Below are positions 46,404-55,637 of a stretch of 64,000 nt of DNA, in pieces. Source of the DNA: Pedobacter heparinus DSM 2366 (GTDB lineage Bacteria; Bacteroidota; Bacteroidia; Sphingobacteriales; Sphingobacteriaceae); the NCBI RefSeq assembly GCF_000023825.1, contig NC_013061.1:4836001-4900000 (forward strand), in the 5' to 3' direction. Every line of letters starts with the position of its first letter. Positions within the stretch are counted from its first letter, which is position 1. The translations under genes were made by a program, and so were the position numbers. Under the pieces are notes generated by a model, which saw only the letters and a list, made by a program, of their open reading frames with translations, made no database searches and was not told where the DNA came from.

Positions 46404-47028
46404 AACCAGTTCCATTGCCAATGTTTTTATTGCTGAGCTCAGGGATGAAAATATTCAAAAGGATGCCATGCGTTTCCGTACCAATATGGAAAGGCTTGGA
46501 GAGTTTTTTGCACTTGAAATCAGCAAAACACTCGAATACAGCGCTACTGAAACACAAACCCCGCTGGGTGTAGCCCAAACGGTCAGGCTTGCCGAACAAC
46601 CCGTACTGGCTACCATTACCCGCGCTGGCATCCCCATGCACCATGGCATGCTCCGCATTTTCGACCGTGCCGAATGTGCTTTCCTGGCCGCTTACAGAAA
46701 GGTACACAAAAGCGGCAGTCTGGAAATTGCGCTTGAATATGTTTCCAGCCCAGATCTGACTGGTAAGACCGTCATCATGGCCGACCCCATGCTGGCTACC
46801 GGCATGAGCATGGTACTTTGCTGTAAGGAACTGATGGGCAGGTATAAAATCAAAGAACTGCACATCGCATGCGCAATTGCCAGCACAGAAGGCTTACGTC
46901 ACCTAAGGGCAAATTTGCCAAAAGCAAAATTATGGCTGGGTGCAATTGATGAGGAAATGACCAGTAAATCGTACATTGTGCCCGGATTGGGCGATGCAGG
47001 CGACCTGGCGTATGGGACAAAGATCTGA
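46384..47028 (+). CDS. upp: uracil phosphoribosyltransferase
   Basis: 214 residues from Met at 46384 (MIFDLSKTSSIANVF), the family-typical start; the frame continues 30 bases upstream inside the previous gene. The PRPP loop is VIMADPMLATGMSM, with TRAGIPMHHGMLRI upstream and PGLGDAGDLAYGTK, the uracil-binding segment, at the C-terminus. It makes UMP from uracil and PRPP in pyrimidine salvage. A YjjG-type nucleotidase gene follows by 29 bases, giving a small pyrimidine-related pair. Confidence 0.95.
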   Translation: MIFDLSKTSSIANVFIAELRDENIQKDAMRFRTNMERLGEFFALEISKTLEYSATETQTPLGVAQTVRLAEQPVLATITRAGIPMHHGMLRIFDRAECAFLAAYRKVHKSGSLEIALEYVSSPDLTGKTVIMADPMLATGMSMVLCCKELMGRYKIKELHIACAIASTEGLRHLRANLPKAKLWLGAIDEEMTSKSYIVPGLGDAGDLAYGTKI

Positions 47029-47057
47029 TTTTCCCATTCTCTTAAAAAACAATAAAA

Positions 47058-47747
47058 ATGATCAGGCATATATTTTTTGATTTAGACCATACCATCTGGG
47101 ATTTTGACCGCAATGCACAAGAAACCCTGATGGAACTGTACGATTTGTATCAGCTGCAAAAGCTCGGCCTCAGTTCCTGCCAGGAATTTATAGCCGCCTA
47201 TACCGAGAACAATCACCAGCTTTGGGCAGAATACCATGTGGGCCGGATTACCAAAGAACAATTACGTACACAAAGGTTTAACAAAACTTTCCGGCAGCTG
47301 GGCATACGGCCAGATCAGATCCCGGCACAGTTTGAGGAAGATTATGTGCGCATCAGCCCTACAAAAACCAATCTGTTCAGGGGTTCAGAAAAAGTTTTGG
47401 CCTACCTGCAAAAAAAGTATACCCTCCATATCATCTCTAATGGATTTAAAGAAACTACCCTCACCAAAATGAACGTGTCGGGCCTCAACCCTTATTTCCG
47501 GAATGTCATCATTTCTGAAGATGTCGGTGTAAACAAGCCACATCAGGCCATTTTTGAATATGCCTTAAATAAAGCGGCCGCCCAGAAACATGAAAGCATT
47601 ATGATTGGCGACAGCCTGGAGGCCGACATCAGGGGCGCACAGGATTATGGCATTAAAGCCATCTATTTCAACCCCTTAAAAAAAGAAAAACCCGGAGATG
47701 TAGACTGGCAGATCCATGACCTGGAAGAACTGCTCCTTCATTTTTAA
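47058..47747 (+). CDS. YjjG-family HAD noncanonical pyrimidine nucleotidase
   Basis: 229 residues. HAD motif I is FFDLDHTIWDFD with Asp8 and Asp10; motif II is HIISNGFKET, and MIGDSLEADIRGAQDYG is motif IV. The length and cap region (LWAEYHVGRITKEQLRTQRF) match YjjG. The E. coli homologue removes phosphate from pyrimidine nucleoside monophosphates, favouring noncanonical ones. Placement after upp fits nucleotide clean-up. Confidence 0.88.
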   Translation: MIRHIFFDLDHTIWDFDRNAQETLMELYDLYQLQKLGLSSCQEFIAAYTENNHQLWAEYHVGRITKEQLRTQRFNKTFRQLGIRPDQIPAQFEEDYVRISPTKTNLFRGSEKVLAYLQKKYTLHIISNGFKETTLTKMNVSGLNPYFRNVIISEDVGVNKPHQAIFEYALNKAAAQKHESIMIGDSLEADIRGAQDYGIKAIYFNPLKKEKPGDVDWQIHDLEELLLHF

Positions 47748-47783
47748 TGCCGGAAACACTTTTAATTTCCCATCTTTGCGCCA

Positions 47784-49118
47784 ATGAAGATCCCCTTTAT
47801 TAAAGGTTTTGATGAAGCAGCCTTAAGCAGATATTTAAAAAATACCGGCTGGCTCATGTTTGGCAAAATACTGGCCATCGTGGTCGGCCTGCTCATTGGC
47901 CGTTACCTGGGGCCCAGCTCATTTGGCGACCTCAGCTTCGCCGATGCCTTAACAGCCATTGTTGCTGCAGTGGGTACACTCGGCCTCGATACTTTCATCA
48001 TCAGGGAAATCATCAACAATCCCTCTAAAAAGGATGAAATCCTGGGCACTTCCCTGGGGCTGCGCATTGGCGTTAACCTCCTGCTCATTCCCATTAGTGT
48101 AGGCATTTACCTCATCTTCCATCTCCTGTCCGATAAACCCGGCAATCCCTTAACCTGGATCGTTTTCCTGCTCTCCTTCGCCTCCTTTTTCAAATCCTTC
48201 AACATCATAGATTCTTACTACCAGTCGCAGGTACAGTCCAAATACGTCGTACATGTACAAAACATCTGCCTTATTTTTTCTTCCCTGTTAAAAATCCTGC
48301 TGATATGGCTCAAAGCACCCGTCATCTGGGTTGCCGCAGCATTGGCCTTCGACGGTCTTATCCTTGCCCTCGGCCTGGTATTCCTGTACCATAGTCACGG
48401 CTTCAGCATCCGGAGCTGGACCTTCAGCCGCAGCCGGGCCCGGTCCCTGCTCAAACAGTCCTTCCCCCTCATCCTTTCGGGGGTCATGGTGCTGCTCTAT
48501 ATGAAAATAGATATCCTCATGCTCAAAAAAAATGGCAGTACCGAAGTTGGCATTTATACTGCCGCCGCCAGAATCAGCGAGGCCTGGTATTTCATTCCTT
48601 CCGCCATCATCACTTCTGTCTTTCCTGCCATCATCAACGCCCGAAAAACAGATATTGAACGATATAACAAAAGGTTAAAAAACCTGTATGACCTGCTGGT
48701 CTTTATCAGTCTGCCCGTAGCGATACTGGTCGGTTTCTTCGGAAACGAAATCATCCATTTCCTCTGGGACACGGCGTATGAAGGTGCCGGCCCCATGCTT
48801 TCCATACACATCTGGTCGGGCATATTTGTATTCCTGGGCAGTGCCAGTTCTCAATACCTGCTGGCAGAAGGTTATACCATGATCTCCTTTCAGCGCACAG
48901 CTGCCGGGGCCATCATCAACATCCTCTTAAATTTCTGGCTGATCCCGCTTTATGGCGGTATAGGTGCGTCCATTGCCACACTCATTGCCTGCTTTGTCAC
49001 CACTTTCTGGATCCTGTTTATCCCTGAAACCCGGCAACAGGGACTCCTCATGCTCAAATCACTGTTCATGATCAGCCTTTTTCAAAAACTCTTCCGGGCG
49101 GCAAATCCCTCCAGGTAA
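47784..49118 (+). CDS. polysaccharide flippase (Wzx/MATE-like)
   Basis: 444 residues with about twelve to fourteen hydrophobic segments. The N-terminus (LKNTGWLMFGKILAIVVGLL, GRYLGPSSFGDLSFADALTA) and LDTFIIREIINNPSKKDEIL are characteristic of Wzx-type oligosaccharide flippases. It moves lipid-linked glycan units across the inner membrane. It starts 36 bases after the nucleotidase gene and leads the row of surface-polysaccharide genes on the plus strand. No Wzy polymerase was recognised in the window. Confidence 0.9.
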   Translation: MKIPFIKGFDEAALSRYLKNTGWLMFGKILAIVVGLLIGRYLGPSSFGDLSFADALTAIVAAVGTLGLDTFIIREIINNPSKKDEILGTSLGLRIGVNLLLIPISVGIYLIFHLLSDKPGNPLTWIVFLLSFASFFKSFNIIDSYYQSQVQSKYVVHVQNICLIFSSLLKILLIWLKAPVIWVAAALAFDGLILALGLVFLYHSHGFSIRSWTFSRSRARSLLKQSFPLILSGVMVLLYMKIDILMLKKNGSTEVGIYTAAARISEAWYFIPSAIITSVFPAIINARKTDIERYNKRLKNLYDLLVFISLPVAILVGFFGNEIIHFLWDTAYEGAGPMLSIHIWSGIFVFLGSASSQYLLAEGYTMISFQRTAAGAIINILLNFWLIPLYGGIGASIATLIACFVTTFWILFIPETRQQGLLMLKSLFMISLFQKLFRAANPSR

Positions 49119-49198
49119 ACAAACACCTAATAATTATACGCTTATATTAGTTTTTTGCGTTTAACATTTTAACTTTGGCCCATAAAATCAACAAGCGG

Positions 49199-49825
49199 AT
49201 GAAGTCCTTAAAAGAGGTAGCAAAATCAATTCTGTTAAAGCCCGTACATATCTTTGATGTGATCCAGCTGAAGTCCAGGATCAGGAAAACAGATGGCGAT
49301 CTGTACATCATCATTGGCGCCCACAATACCAATTACGAGAACTGGCTGCCTACCAATATAGAAAACCTCAACCTGCTGGATAAAGCTTCTTTCCAAAACC
49401 TGTTTGAAGAAAAAAAGGTAAGCCGCTTTTTAGCAGAGCATGTATTTGAGCACATCAGCTATGAGGATGCCCTTATTGCCCTTAAAAACTGTAACCAGTA
49501 CATGAAAAAAGGCGGCACCATACGTATAGCCGTACCAGATGGCTTCCATCCCAACCCCGATTACATCAATATGGTCAAACCAGGGGGCATTGGCGAAGGG
49601 GCACACGACCATAAATTGTTGTACGATTATAAAAAACTGGGCAAAGTACTGGAAGATGCCGGCTTTAAAGCTGTTCCCCTGGAATATTATGACGAACAGG
49701 GACAATTCCATTTTACGGAATGGGACAGTAAAGATGGCCATGTACACCGCTCTAAAAGGTACGACAAACGCTTTAACGAGCCGCTCGGTTATTCTTCTTT
49801 AATTGTTGACGGCATAAAAATTTAA
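49199..49825 (+). CDS. SAM-dependent methyltransferase-like protein of the polysaccharide locus
   Basis: 208 residues from ATG at 49199; a TTG eight codons earlier is less likely. The pattern resembles methyltransferases of glycan clusters: LAEHVFEHISYEDALIALKN, then MKKGGTIRIAVPDGFHPNPD, and a C-terminal FTEWDSKDGHVHRS. Motif I, usually GxGxG-like, reads IIIGAHNTNYENW, so SAM binding is not assured. It lies between the flippase and a second methyltransferase-like gene (3 bases downstream). Confidence 0.7.
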   Translation: MKSLKEVAKSILLKPVHIFDVIQLKSRIRKTDGDLYIIIGAHNTNYENWLPTNIENLNLLDKASFQNLFEEKKVSRFLAEHVFEHISYEDALIALKNCNQYMKKGGTIRIAVPDGFHPNPDYINMVKPGGIGEGAHDHKLLYDYKKLGKVLEDAGFKAVPLEYYDEQGQFHFTEWDSKDGHVHRSKRYDKRFNEPLGYSSLIVDGIKI

Positions 49826-49827
49826 AC

Positions 49828-50472
49828 ATGAAAGCCAGATTATCCGCATTCAGTCTGCTCAACCCCGGAAAGTTAAAAGTATTGCTTTCCTTGGGCATAA
49901 AAGGCTATCTGGCCGACAAAGGCTGGTTCGATGCTTACCGCACTAAATCGGCTATCGACCAGGATGGTAAGCCCATCGCCTGGGTAACATATTCATTTAT
50001 TGACTTTATTAAAGACCGGATCAGTAAACAACACGATATATTTGAGTTCGGCTCCGGTAATTCAACTTTATTTTACGCAGGCATGGCCCGCTCGGTATAT
50101 TCGGTGGAACACGACAGGGACTGGTTCGAAAAGAGTTCCAAAATTAATCTCCCAAATGTGAACATGATCCATTGCAACCTGGTTCCGGGCGGCGACTATT
50201 GTAAAAGTGCCCAGACTACCGGTAAAAAGTTCCATGTCATTATTGTTGACGGCCGCGACCGGGTAAATTGCTGCAAACAGGCCATTGATGCCTTAACTGA
50301 AGACGGGGTGCTGGTACTCGATGATTCTGAAAGGCCAGTGTATGCCGAAGTCCATACTTTCCTGCAACAGCATGGCTTTAAATACCTGCCTTTTTCAGGC
50401 ATGGCACCGGGTGTGATCATCTCCAAATATACCTCTGTGTTTTACAAACCAAACAATTGTTTGAATGTTTAA
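49828..50472 (+). CDS. SAM-dependent methyltransferase-like protein
   Basis: 214 residues. The Rossmann-like motif I is IFEFGSGNSTLFYAG (about residues 71-85), followed by VYSVEHDRDW (acidic end of strand 2) and HVIIVDGRDR and GVLVLDDSER further on, as in O-methyltransferases of the TylF/FkbM-like type. The target may be a sugar of the surface glycan, judged by position only. Translation starts three bases after the previous stop. Confidence 0.75.
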   Translation: MKARLSAFSLLNPGKLKVLLSLGIKGYLADKGWFDAYRTKSAIDQDGKPIAWVTYSFIDFIKDRISKQHDIFEFGSGNSTLFYAGMARSVYSVEHDRDWFEKSSKINLPNVNMIHCNLVPGGDYCKSAQTTGKKFHVIIVDGRDRVNCCKQAIDALTEDGVLVLDDSERPVYAEVHTFLQQHGFKYLPFSGMAPGVIISKYTSVFYKPNNCLNV

Positions 50473-50504
50473 TGCATAAATAACCCCTGCAAACCGTAAA
50501 ATAC

Positions 50505-51404
50505 ATGCAAACCTTTGCCCCAATTGCCTTATTTGTTTATAACCGCCCGCAGCATACCGCGCGCACCTTAAAGTTCCTAACGCAAAATGAACTGGCATCC
50601 GAAAGCAGGTTGTTCGTATTTTCTGACGGACCGAAATCGGCCGCAGATGAAAACAATGTACTGGAAGTAAGGGAGCTCCTTAAAAACATCAGCGGCTTTA
50701 AATCTGTAGAACTTATCGAAAGTAAGGAGAACATGGGCCTGGCCAATGCAGTGATCTCCGGCGTCAACAGGCTCATTGCCGATTACAAGCAGGTGATTGT
50801 AATGGAAGATGACCTCATTACCTCACCTTATACGCTCAGCTATTTTAACGAGGCCCTGGAGCGCTACCGTAACGAAGATAAAGTGATGCACATTGGGGCC
50901 TATATGTTCAATGTAAAAGATGCCCAGCTGCCGGAAACTTTTTTTTACCGCGTAGCCACCAGCTGGGGCTGGGCAACCTGGGAAAGGGCATGGCAGCATT
51001 TTGAACCCAACATAGATACGCTGATGTCCCGCTTCGATAAAACGAAGAAGAGTGCCTTTTCTATAGAACATACCATGAACTTCTGGAAACAGATGCAGGA
51101 GTTTAAAAGCGGCAAAAACAACTCATGGGCCATCCGGTGGTATGCCTCTATCTTTTTGAAAGGGGGGTTAACCCTAAACCCAGCCCATTCACTGGTCAAC
51201 AATATCGGTCACGATGGCACAGGTGTACACTCCGGGATCAACGACATTTACAATGTCATCATCAACCCCAAACCCATTACCTATTTTCCCGATCAGATTG
51301 CAGAAAACCCTGAAGCGTATGCAGCCATAAAAAGGTTCCTGGCCGGCAGGAAGGGATCTGTCTGGCAAAGGCTCAAACGTTACCTCATACAGCGTTTTAA
51401 ATAA
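50505..51404 (+). CDS. GT-A glycosyltransferase (GT2-like)
   Basis: 299 residues. The N-terminal nucleotide-binding portion is ALFVYNRPQHTARTLKFL, and LIADYKQVIVMEDDLITSPY holds the metal-binding EDD motif in place of DxD. The acceptor side has YRVATSWGWATWERAWQHF. It transfers a sugar in the surface-glycan pathway; donor and acceptor unknown. It ends only 3 bases before the stop of the opposing rhomboid gene. Confidence 0.85.
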   Translation: MQTFAPIALFVYNRPQHTARTLKFLTQNELASESRLFVFSDGPKSAADENNVLEVRELLKNISGFKSVELIESKENMGLANAVISGVNRLIADYKQVIVMEDDLITSPYTLSYFNEALERYRNEDKVMHIGAYMFNVKDAQLPETFFYRVATSWGWATWERAWQHFEPNIDTLMSRFDKTKKSAFSIEHTMNFWKQMQEFKSGKNNSWAIRWYASIFLKGGLTLNPAHSLVNNIGHDGTGVHSGINDIYNVIINPKPITYFPDQIAENPEAYAAIKRFLAGRKGSVWQRLKRYLIQRFK

Positions 51405-51407
51405 AGC

Positions 51408-52949
51408 TTATTCAGGCTCCGTCAGGCGTTCTCTCAGTTTCGCCTTCAGCCGCATCACCTCATTGATCTTTTCCTGGATAACTGCCCTGTTTTCCCGTGT
51501 ACCCGACTCATAGTCTTTATACATCAGCATCGACACCGCATAGGCTTTTTCCGCAATTACCTTACGGTAATCCCGGTCTATCCCATCCATTTCCAATACG
51601 ATCAGCTTGTCCATTTCCCTGGTGATCTTCAGGTTCTCGGCCCAAACATCTATCCCGTTCAGCTTCACCCTCCTCAGTTTTTCTTCCAAAGGCAAATCAC
51701 TGCTGATGTAATAGATCTGGTTAAACCTTTCGTCATTTAAATTAAAGGCATCCCTTAGTTTTGCATATTCCTCTACCTGGTATCGGGGCGAAAACTGATA
51801 AATGAGTGCAGCAAAGGCCAGCACCATAAAACCCGAAGCCGAAGCCCTGTACAACAGCGGCACAGGCTGGCCCAGCAAACGTTCATTATATAGAAGATAA
51901 CCAATAAGGAAGCCTGAAACCAATCCGCCCAGATGCGCCGAATTGTCGGCAGTCTCACTCAGCAGGCCATTCAGTAGCATGTATGCTACCACAATTACCG
52001 TACTGATCAGTAAGGCCCTGGCAGCGGTCTTTTCAAAAGCATTGCTCAGCAGCAGCGCCAGAAAAGCACCAAACATGCCCATAATGGCCCCCGAAGCCCC
52101 ACCCATAAATCCGATCTTATGCCCGTAAACACTTAGCAAAGCCCCACATGTTCCACTTAAAATATAAACTATCAGTGTTTTTGCCCAGCCCAGCTTGTTC
52201 TCTGTCATCAGCCCGATATAGATCAGCGCATACATATTGAAAAACAGGTGCAGCAGCGAGAAATGGTAAAACTGACTGCTCAGCAATCGCCACCATTGCC
52301 CACTCAGGGTCAGGTCCCTGCTGTTTATCCCGAAATAAGACTGTATCTTCAATAAAAGTTCTGGCGTAAGTAAACCCTGCCCCCCCAGCTGCGCCTTAAA
52401 AAGGTTCGACAGCAGCAGCACTATGGCCAGCCTGCCCAGCCACAGCAAAATGTTCAGGGTTACAATAATGGGGGTAACCAGATAACCCTTCTGCGGAATG
52501 AACAGGTAAAATATATTTTTAATCTTATCTTTTGCTTTTAAAGGTGCCCGGTTAAAATAGCTGTCGTCCTGCTTAGCAATATGATCATGAAAATCCTTCA
52601 GCCTGTCCTCCCAAACCGCGGCCAGGTGGTACTCCACATATTCAAATTCATGAAAAAACCGGTCAAGGTTCTCCTGGTTCTTTCCATAATCGGTAAACAG
52701 CAGCTGAATGCCGATACATTCGCTTTTAAAAACAGCAAAATTAGCAATGATACGGATAGAAATCTCTTCACTGTACGATTGTGCCGAAAGACCTGTATAG
52801 GCAATAATCCCCGATTCCGACAAATGGCTTAGTTTCCAGCCCAGGTTCTCTATCGCCTGTTGTGCAATAACCAGGTACCTGTCGGCCGGAAAATTACCCA
52901 ATGGGATGTATTTTTCAATTTTTGGAGAATAGCCCCACTGAAATGCCAT
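51408..52949 (-). CDS. rhomboid family intramembrane serine protease with large N-terminal domain
   Basis: 513 residues. The rhomboid core (about 170-360) holds Ser286 (GGASGAIMG) and His339 (NSAHLGG), the catalytic dyad, with six or seven helices and HLFFNMYALIYIG in the second. About 165 residues of soluble N-terminal sequence precede the first helix and a charged region of about 140 residues follows the core. Substrate unknown. It is the last gene of a minus-strand run within the polysaccharide locus, so a role in surface-protein release is possible but not supported further. Confidence 0.88.
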   Translation of the reverse strand: MAFQWGYSPKIEKYIPLGNFPADRYLVIAQQAIENLGWKLSHLSESGIIAYTGLSAQSYSEEISIRIIANFAVFKSECIGIQLLFTDYGKNQENLDRFFHEFEYVEYHLAAVWEDRLKDFHDHIAKQDDSYFNRAPLKAKDKIKNIFYLFIPQKGYLVTPIIVTLNILLWLGRLAIVLLLSNLFKAQLGGQGLLTPELLLKIQSYFGINSRDLTLSGQWWRLLSSQFYHFSLLHLFFNMYALIYIGLMTENKLGWAKTLIVYILSGTCGALLSVYGHKIGFMGGASGAIMGMFGAFLALLLSNAFEKTAARALLISTVIVVAYMLLNGLLSETADNSAHLGGLVSGFLIGYLLYNERLLGQPVPLLYRASASGFMVLAFAALIYQFSPRYQVEEYAKLRDAFNLNDERFNQIYYISSDLPLEEKLRRVKLNGIDVWAENLKITREMDKLIVLEMDGIDRDYRKVIAEKAYAVSMLMYKDYESGTRENRAVIQEKINEVMRLKAKLRERLTEPE

Positions 52950-52961
52950 AAGCTCGAGATG

Positions 52962-53711
52962 TTAAGTTTTTTTTGCTTCTAAAATAATATATGGTGAAAG
53001 CTGTCTGGAATTGAAAGGAAATACCTTGGTCAATATTTTTCCAGCCAGCCATAAAGTCCGCTTTAAAAGGCGCAACGCTAAAGGTTTTTGCTCCTCATCG
53101 TGCAGCCATAAACTAAAATTCCCAAAATAACGGGATTGCAGCACTTCAAGCCCCGCCTCTTCACAAATCCTGGCCAGCAACCGGGGGTCCATACAATCTA
53201 TATTGTGTTTATCGTAATTATCGGGGTCAAACCGTTTCTGAAACCAGCCGTTCAATGCCCTGAAATTAGGCAGGGTAATGAACAGGGTACCTCCGGGCCT
53301 TACAAAATTAATGTGCCGCTCAATGATGTCCGCCGTATCGTTAAAATGTTCTATCAAACCAAAAGAAAGCACCAGGTCGTACTGCTGTTCAGGTGTATAC
53401 TTAAACAGGTCTGTTTCTAAAATACGGATATCTTTTTCTTCCAGCCCGTTCTTTTGCAGCAGCTTACTGGTAATGGGCTGGTGTACAAAATAATCCAGCA
53501 GTGTTACATCCAGGTTAAAGTATTTCTTTAAAAAAACGGCATAATAGCCCGGAAAGCCACCCAGCTCAATTGCCGTTTTCACCTTTTCACGCTTAATGAT
53601 CGAAGCAAGCTGCTCATGGAACATGTAATTCGCAGGGATGTTAACCGACAGGTCTGGTTTCTGCTCCCAATAATTTACCCAAAATGCTCTGTCTGTTAAA
53701 AGGTTTTCCAT
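52962..53711 (-). CDS. class I SAM-dependent methyltransferase
   Basis: 249 residues from Met at 53711 (MENLLTDRAFW); the extension to 53816 overlaps the acyltransferase. SAM-binding motifs: AIELGGFPGYYAVFL, then VTLLDYFV, YDLVLSFGLIEHF and VRPGGTLFITLPNF, as in UbiE/COQ5-type enzymes. Substrate likely a sugar or lipid intermediate. It is located between the acyltransferase (28 bases upstream) and the rhomboid gene (12 bases downstream). Confidence 0.82.
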   Translation of the reverse strand: MENLLTDRAFWVNYWEQKPDLSVNIPANYMFHEQLASIIKREKVKTAIELGGFPGYYAVFLKKYFNLDVTLLDYFVHQPITSKLLQKNGLEEKDIRILETDLFKYTPEQQYDLVLSFGLIEHFNDTADIIERHINFVRPGGTLFITLPNFRALNGWFQKRFDPDNYDKHNIDCMDPRLLARICEEAGLEVLQSRYFGNFSLWLHDEEQKPLALRLLKRTLWLAGKILTKVFPFNSRQLSPYIILEAKKT

Positions 53712-53739
53712 ATCTGGTTCCAAAGAAAAGAAAAATCTG

Positions 53740-54261
53740 TTAAATCTGTGCTTCCCCGTTTTTCTTTTCCAGAATCCGCGCCGGGTTGCCCACCACTGTG
53801 CTATGGGCAGGAACACTCTTTGTAACTACAGCCCCGGCACCAATCGTTACATGGTCGCCAATTTCAACATCCCCTATAATGCACACGTTCGCACCAATGT
53901 CTACATGGTTCCCTATCCTCGGACACCCGCTGAAAGTCCCGTCGGCCAGCTTTTTATGCCCTATCGTTACCGAGTTCCGCAGCGTACAGCCTTCGCCCAT
54001 CACTACCCCCTGGTTTACCACCAATGCCTGTCCATGGTATAACATCAGGCCTTTTCCAACTGTCAGTTTCCTGGGCAGTTCAATTCCCAGCACCCATTCT
54101 ACATAATAATGATAAAAGGCCAGGTATAAAATGAAAATGATCTTCAACAGGGTATACCTGCTGATCACCTGTACCAGCCGGAACAGAAACAGCACAAAGC
54201 GCCCTTTAATGTTCTTAGGATTTGCCGCCCAATCCTGGAATAAGTAACTAAATAAATTCAT
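53740..54261 (-). CDS. hexapeptide-repeat acyltransferase (serine acetyltransferase-like)
   Basis: 173 residues from Met at 54261 (MNLFSYLFQDW). The left-handed beta-helix occupies about 75-165 (LVVNQGVVMGEGCTLRN, IGNHVDIGANVCIIG, VEIGDHVTIGAGAVVTKSVP), with the active-site His in TIGHK. The N-terminal hydrophobic part differs from cysteine-biosynthesis CysE and resembles acetyltransferases of exopolysaccharide clusters such as WcaB. O-acetylation of a surface glycan is the likely role. Confidence 0.8.
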   Translation of the reverse strand: MNLFSYLFQDWAANPKNIKGRFVLFLFRLVQVISRYTLLKIIFILYLAFYHYYVEWVLGIELPRKLTVGKGLMLYHGQALVVNQGVVMGEGCTLRNSVTIGHKKLADGTFSGCPRIGNHVDIGANVCIIGDVEIGDHVTIGAGAVVTKSVPAHSTVVGNPARILEKKNGEAQI

Positions 54262-54330
54262 CTTATGTAAAAGTAAAGTATTTTTCATTAGAATATATTT
54301 TCCGGTAATCCTTTATGGTCATTAATTTAG

Positions 54331-54338
54331 TATTTTTG
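54331..54338 (+). promoter_or_regulatory. -7 promoter element of the GT4 gene
   Basis: TATTTTTG matches TAnnTTTG and lies 30 bases before ATG 54369. It lies downstream of the earlier in-frame ATG at 54315, which supports 54369 as the true start. Confidence 0.45.
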
Positions 54339-54368
54339 TTACTTGTCGCGCTAATACTTATTTTATTC

Positions 54369-55637
54369 ATGAAGATAACCTTGATCAATACATCCGATGC
54401 AGGCGGGGGTGCTCCCGTAGCCAGTATGCGCCTGTTAAAAGCGCTGGCATCAGAAAACATCGAGGTAAACTTCCTGGCCGGCGATAAAAAGACCAGCGAG
54501 GCCCGCGTTCAGGCCGTTCAAAATAACTTATGGCAGCGGTTAAAGGCCCGTTTTAATTTTTTATATGAACGCCTGCCCTTTATCCTTTTTTATGAAAAGG
54601 ACAAATCTGTACGCTTCGCCTTTTCAACGGCCAATGCCGGAACCAGCATTGCCGGTCATCAGCTGGTTAAAGAGGCCGACATTTTACACCTGCACTGGAC
54701 CAACTCCGGCTTTCTTTCTATCCGAGATTTAACAGAACTGATGAAACTGGGCAAACCGGTAGTGTGGACCCTCCACGATATGTGGGCATTTACAGGGGGC
54801 TGCCATTATGCGGGCACCTGCGACCATTTTACAGGGGAATGCGGCGATTGTTACTTTTTAAGAGACCCTGCCGGGAACGACATTTCCCATACCGGCTGGC
54901 TGCACAAGCAGGCCATGTATGCCAGCAGCCCAAACCTCACTTTTGTAAGCTGCAGCAACTGGCTGGGCAAGGTGGCCCGTCAAAGTTCATTAGTAAAGGA
55001 TTTTCCTGTCCGGGCCATTGCCAACCCCATCGATATAGAGGTATATGCCCCTAAAGCCAGGATGGCTGCCCGTACCAAATGGAACATCAGCAACAACAGC
55101 AGGATCATTTTATTTGGTGCAGCCAATATAGGCGACCGCCGTAAAGGGATTGGCTATCTGGTACAGGCACTGCAGCATTTAAAGCAACATTACGAATTGC
55201 CCCTTCCGGTTGAGGTACTGATTTTCGGGAAAAACAAACACTTTGATGTCAGCCAGCTCCCCTTTCCTGTTCATGAGCTGAATACCATTAGCGCAGCACA
55301 GGACCTGGCCGAACTGTACAGCCTGGCCGATGTATTTGTAATGCCTTCTGTTGAAGACAACCTGCCCAATACCGTTATGGAATCTATGGCCTGCGGTACC
55401 CCCGTAGTGGCTTTTGATACAGGTGGCCTGCCGGAAATGATAGACCACCAGTTAAATGGCTACCTGGCCAGTTTCAGGTCGGCCACAGATCTGGCCACAG
55501 GCATCCATGAAATGCTCTTTACCCCCCGGGCAGAAGAAATCGCTATACAGGCCCGGAACAAAGTGCTCCAAAATTTTACCAATCAACACATCGCCAGACA
55601 ATATACAGACCTCTACCAATCCCTACTTAGCAAATGA
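54369..55637 (+). CDS. GT4 family glycosyltransferase (WcaC-like)
   Basis: 422 residues from Met at 54369 (MKITLINTSDAGGGAPVASM); the upstream extension to 54315 is a hydrophobic stretch lacking in this family. GT-B fold: AGGGAP nucleotide loop, DILHLHWTNSGFLSIRDL, WTLHDMWAFTGGCHY, and the donor-binding ASMACGTP-like MESMACGTPVVAFDTGG with the EX7E element (EDNLPNTVME). It probably adds a hexose to an exopolysaccharide repeat unit. It overlaps the next gene by 4 bases. Confidence 0.9.
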   Translation: MKITLINTSDAGGGAPVASMRLLKALASENIEVNFLAGDKKTSEARVQAVQNNLWQRLKARFNFLYERLPFILFYEKDKSVRFAFSTANAGTSIAGHQLVKEADILHLHWTNSGFLSIRDLTELMKLGKPVVWTLHDMWAFTGGCHYAGTCDHFTGECGDCYFLRDPAGNDISHTGWLHKQAMYASSPNLTFVSCSNWLGKVARQSSLVKDFPVRAIANPIDIEVYAPKARMAARTKWNISNNSRIILFGAANIGDRRKGIGYLVQALQHLKQHYELPLPVEVLIFGKNKHFDVSQLPFPVHELNTISAAQDLAELYSLADVFVMPSVEDNLPNTVMESMACGTPVVAFDTGGLPEMIDHQLNGYLASFRSATDLATGIHEMLFTPRAEEIAIQARNKVLQNFTNQHIARQYTDLYQSLLSK

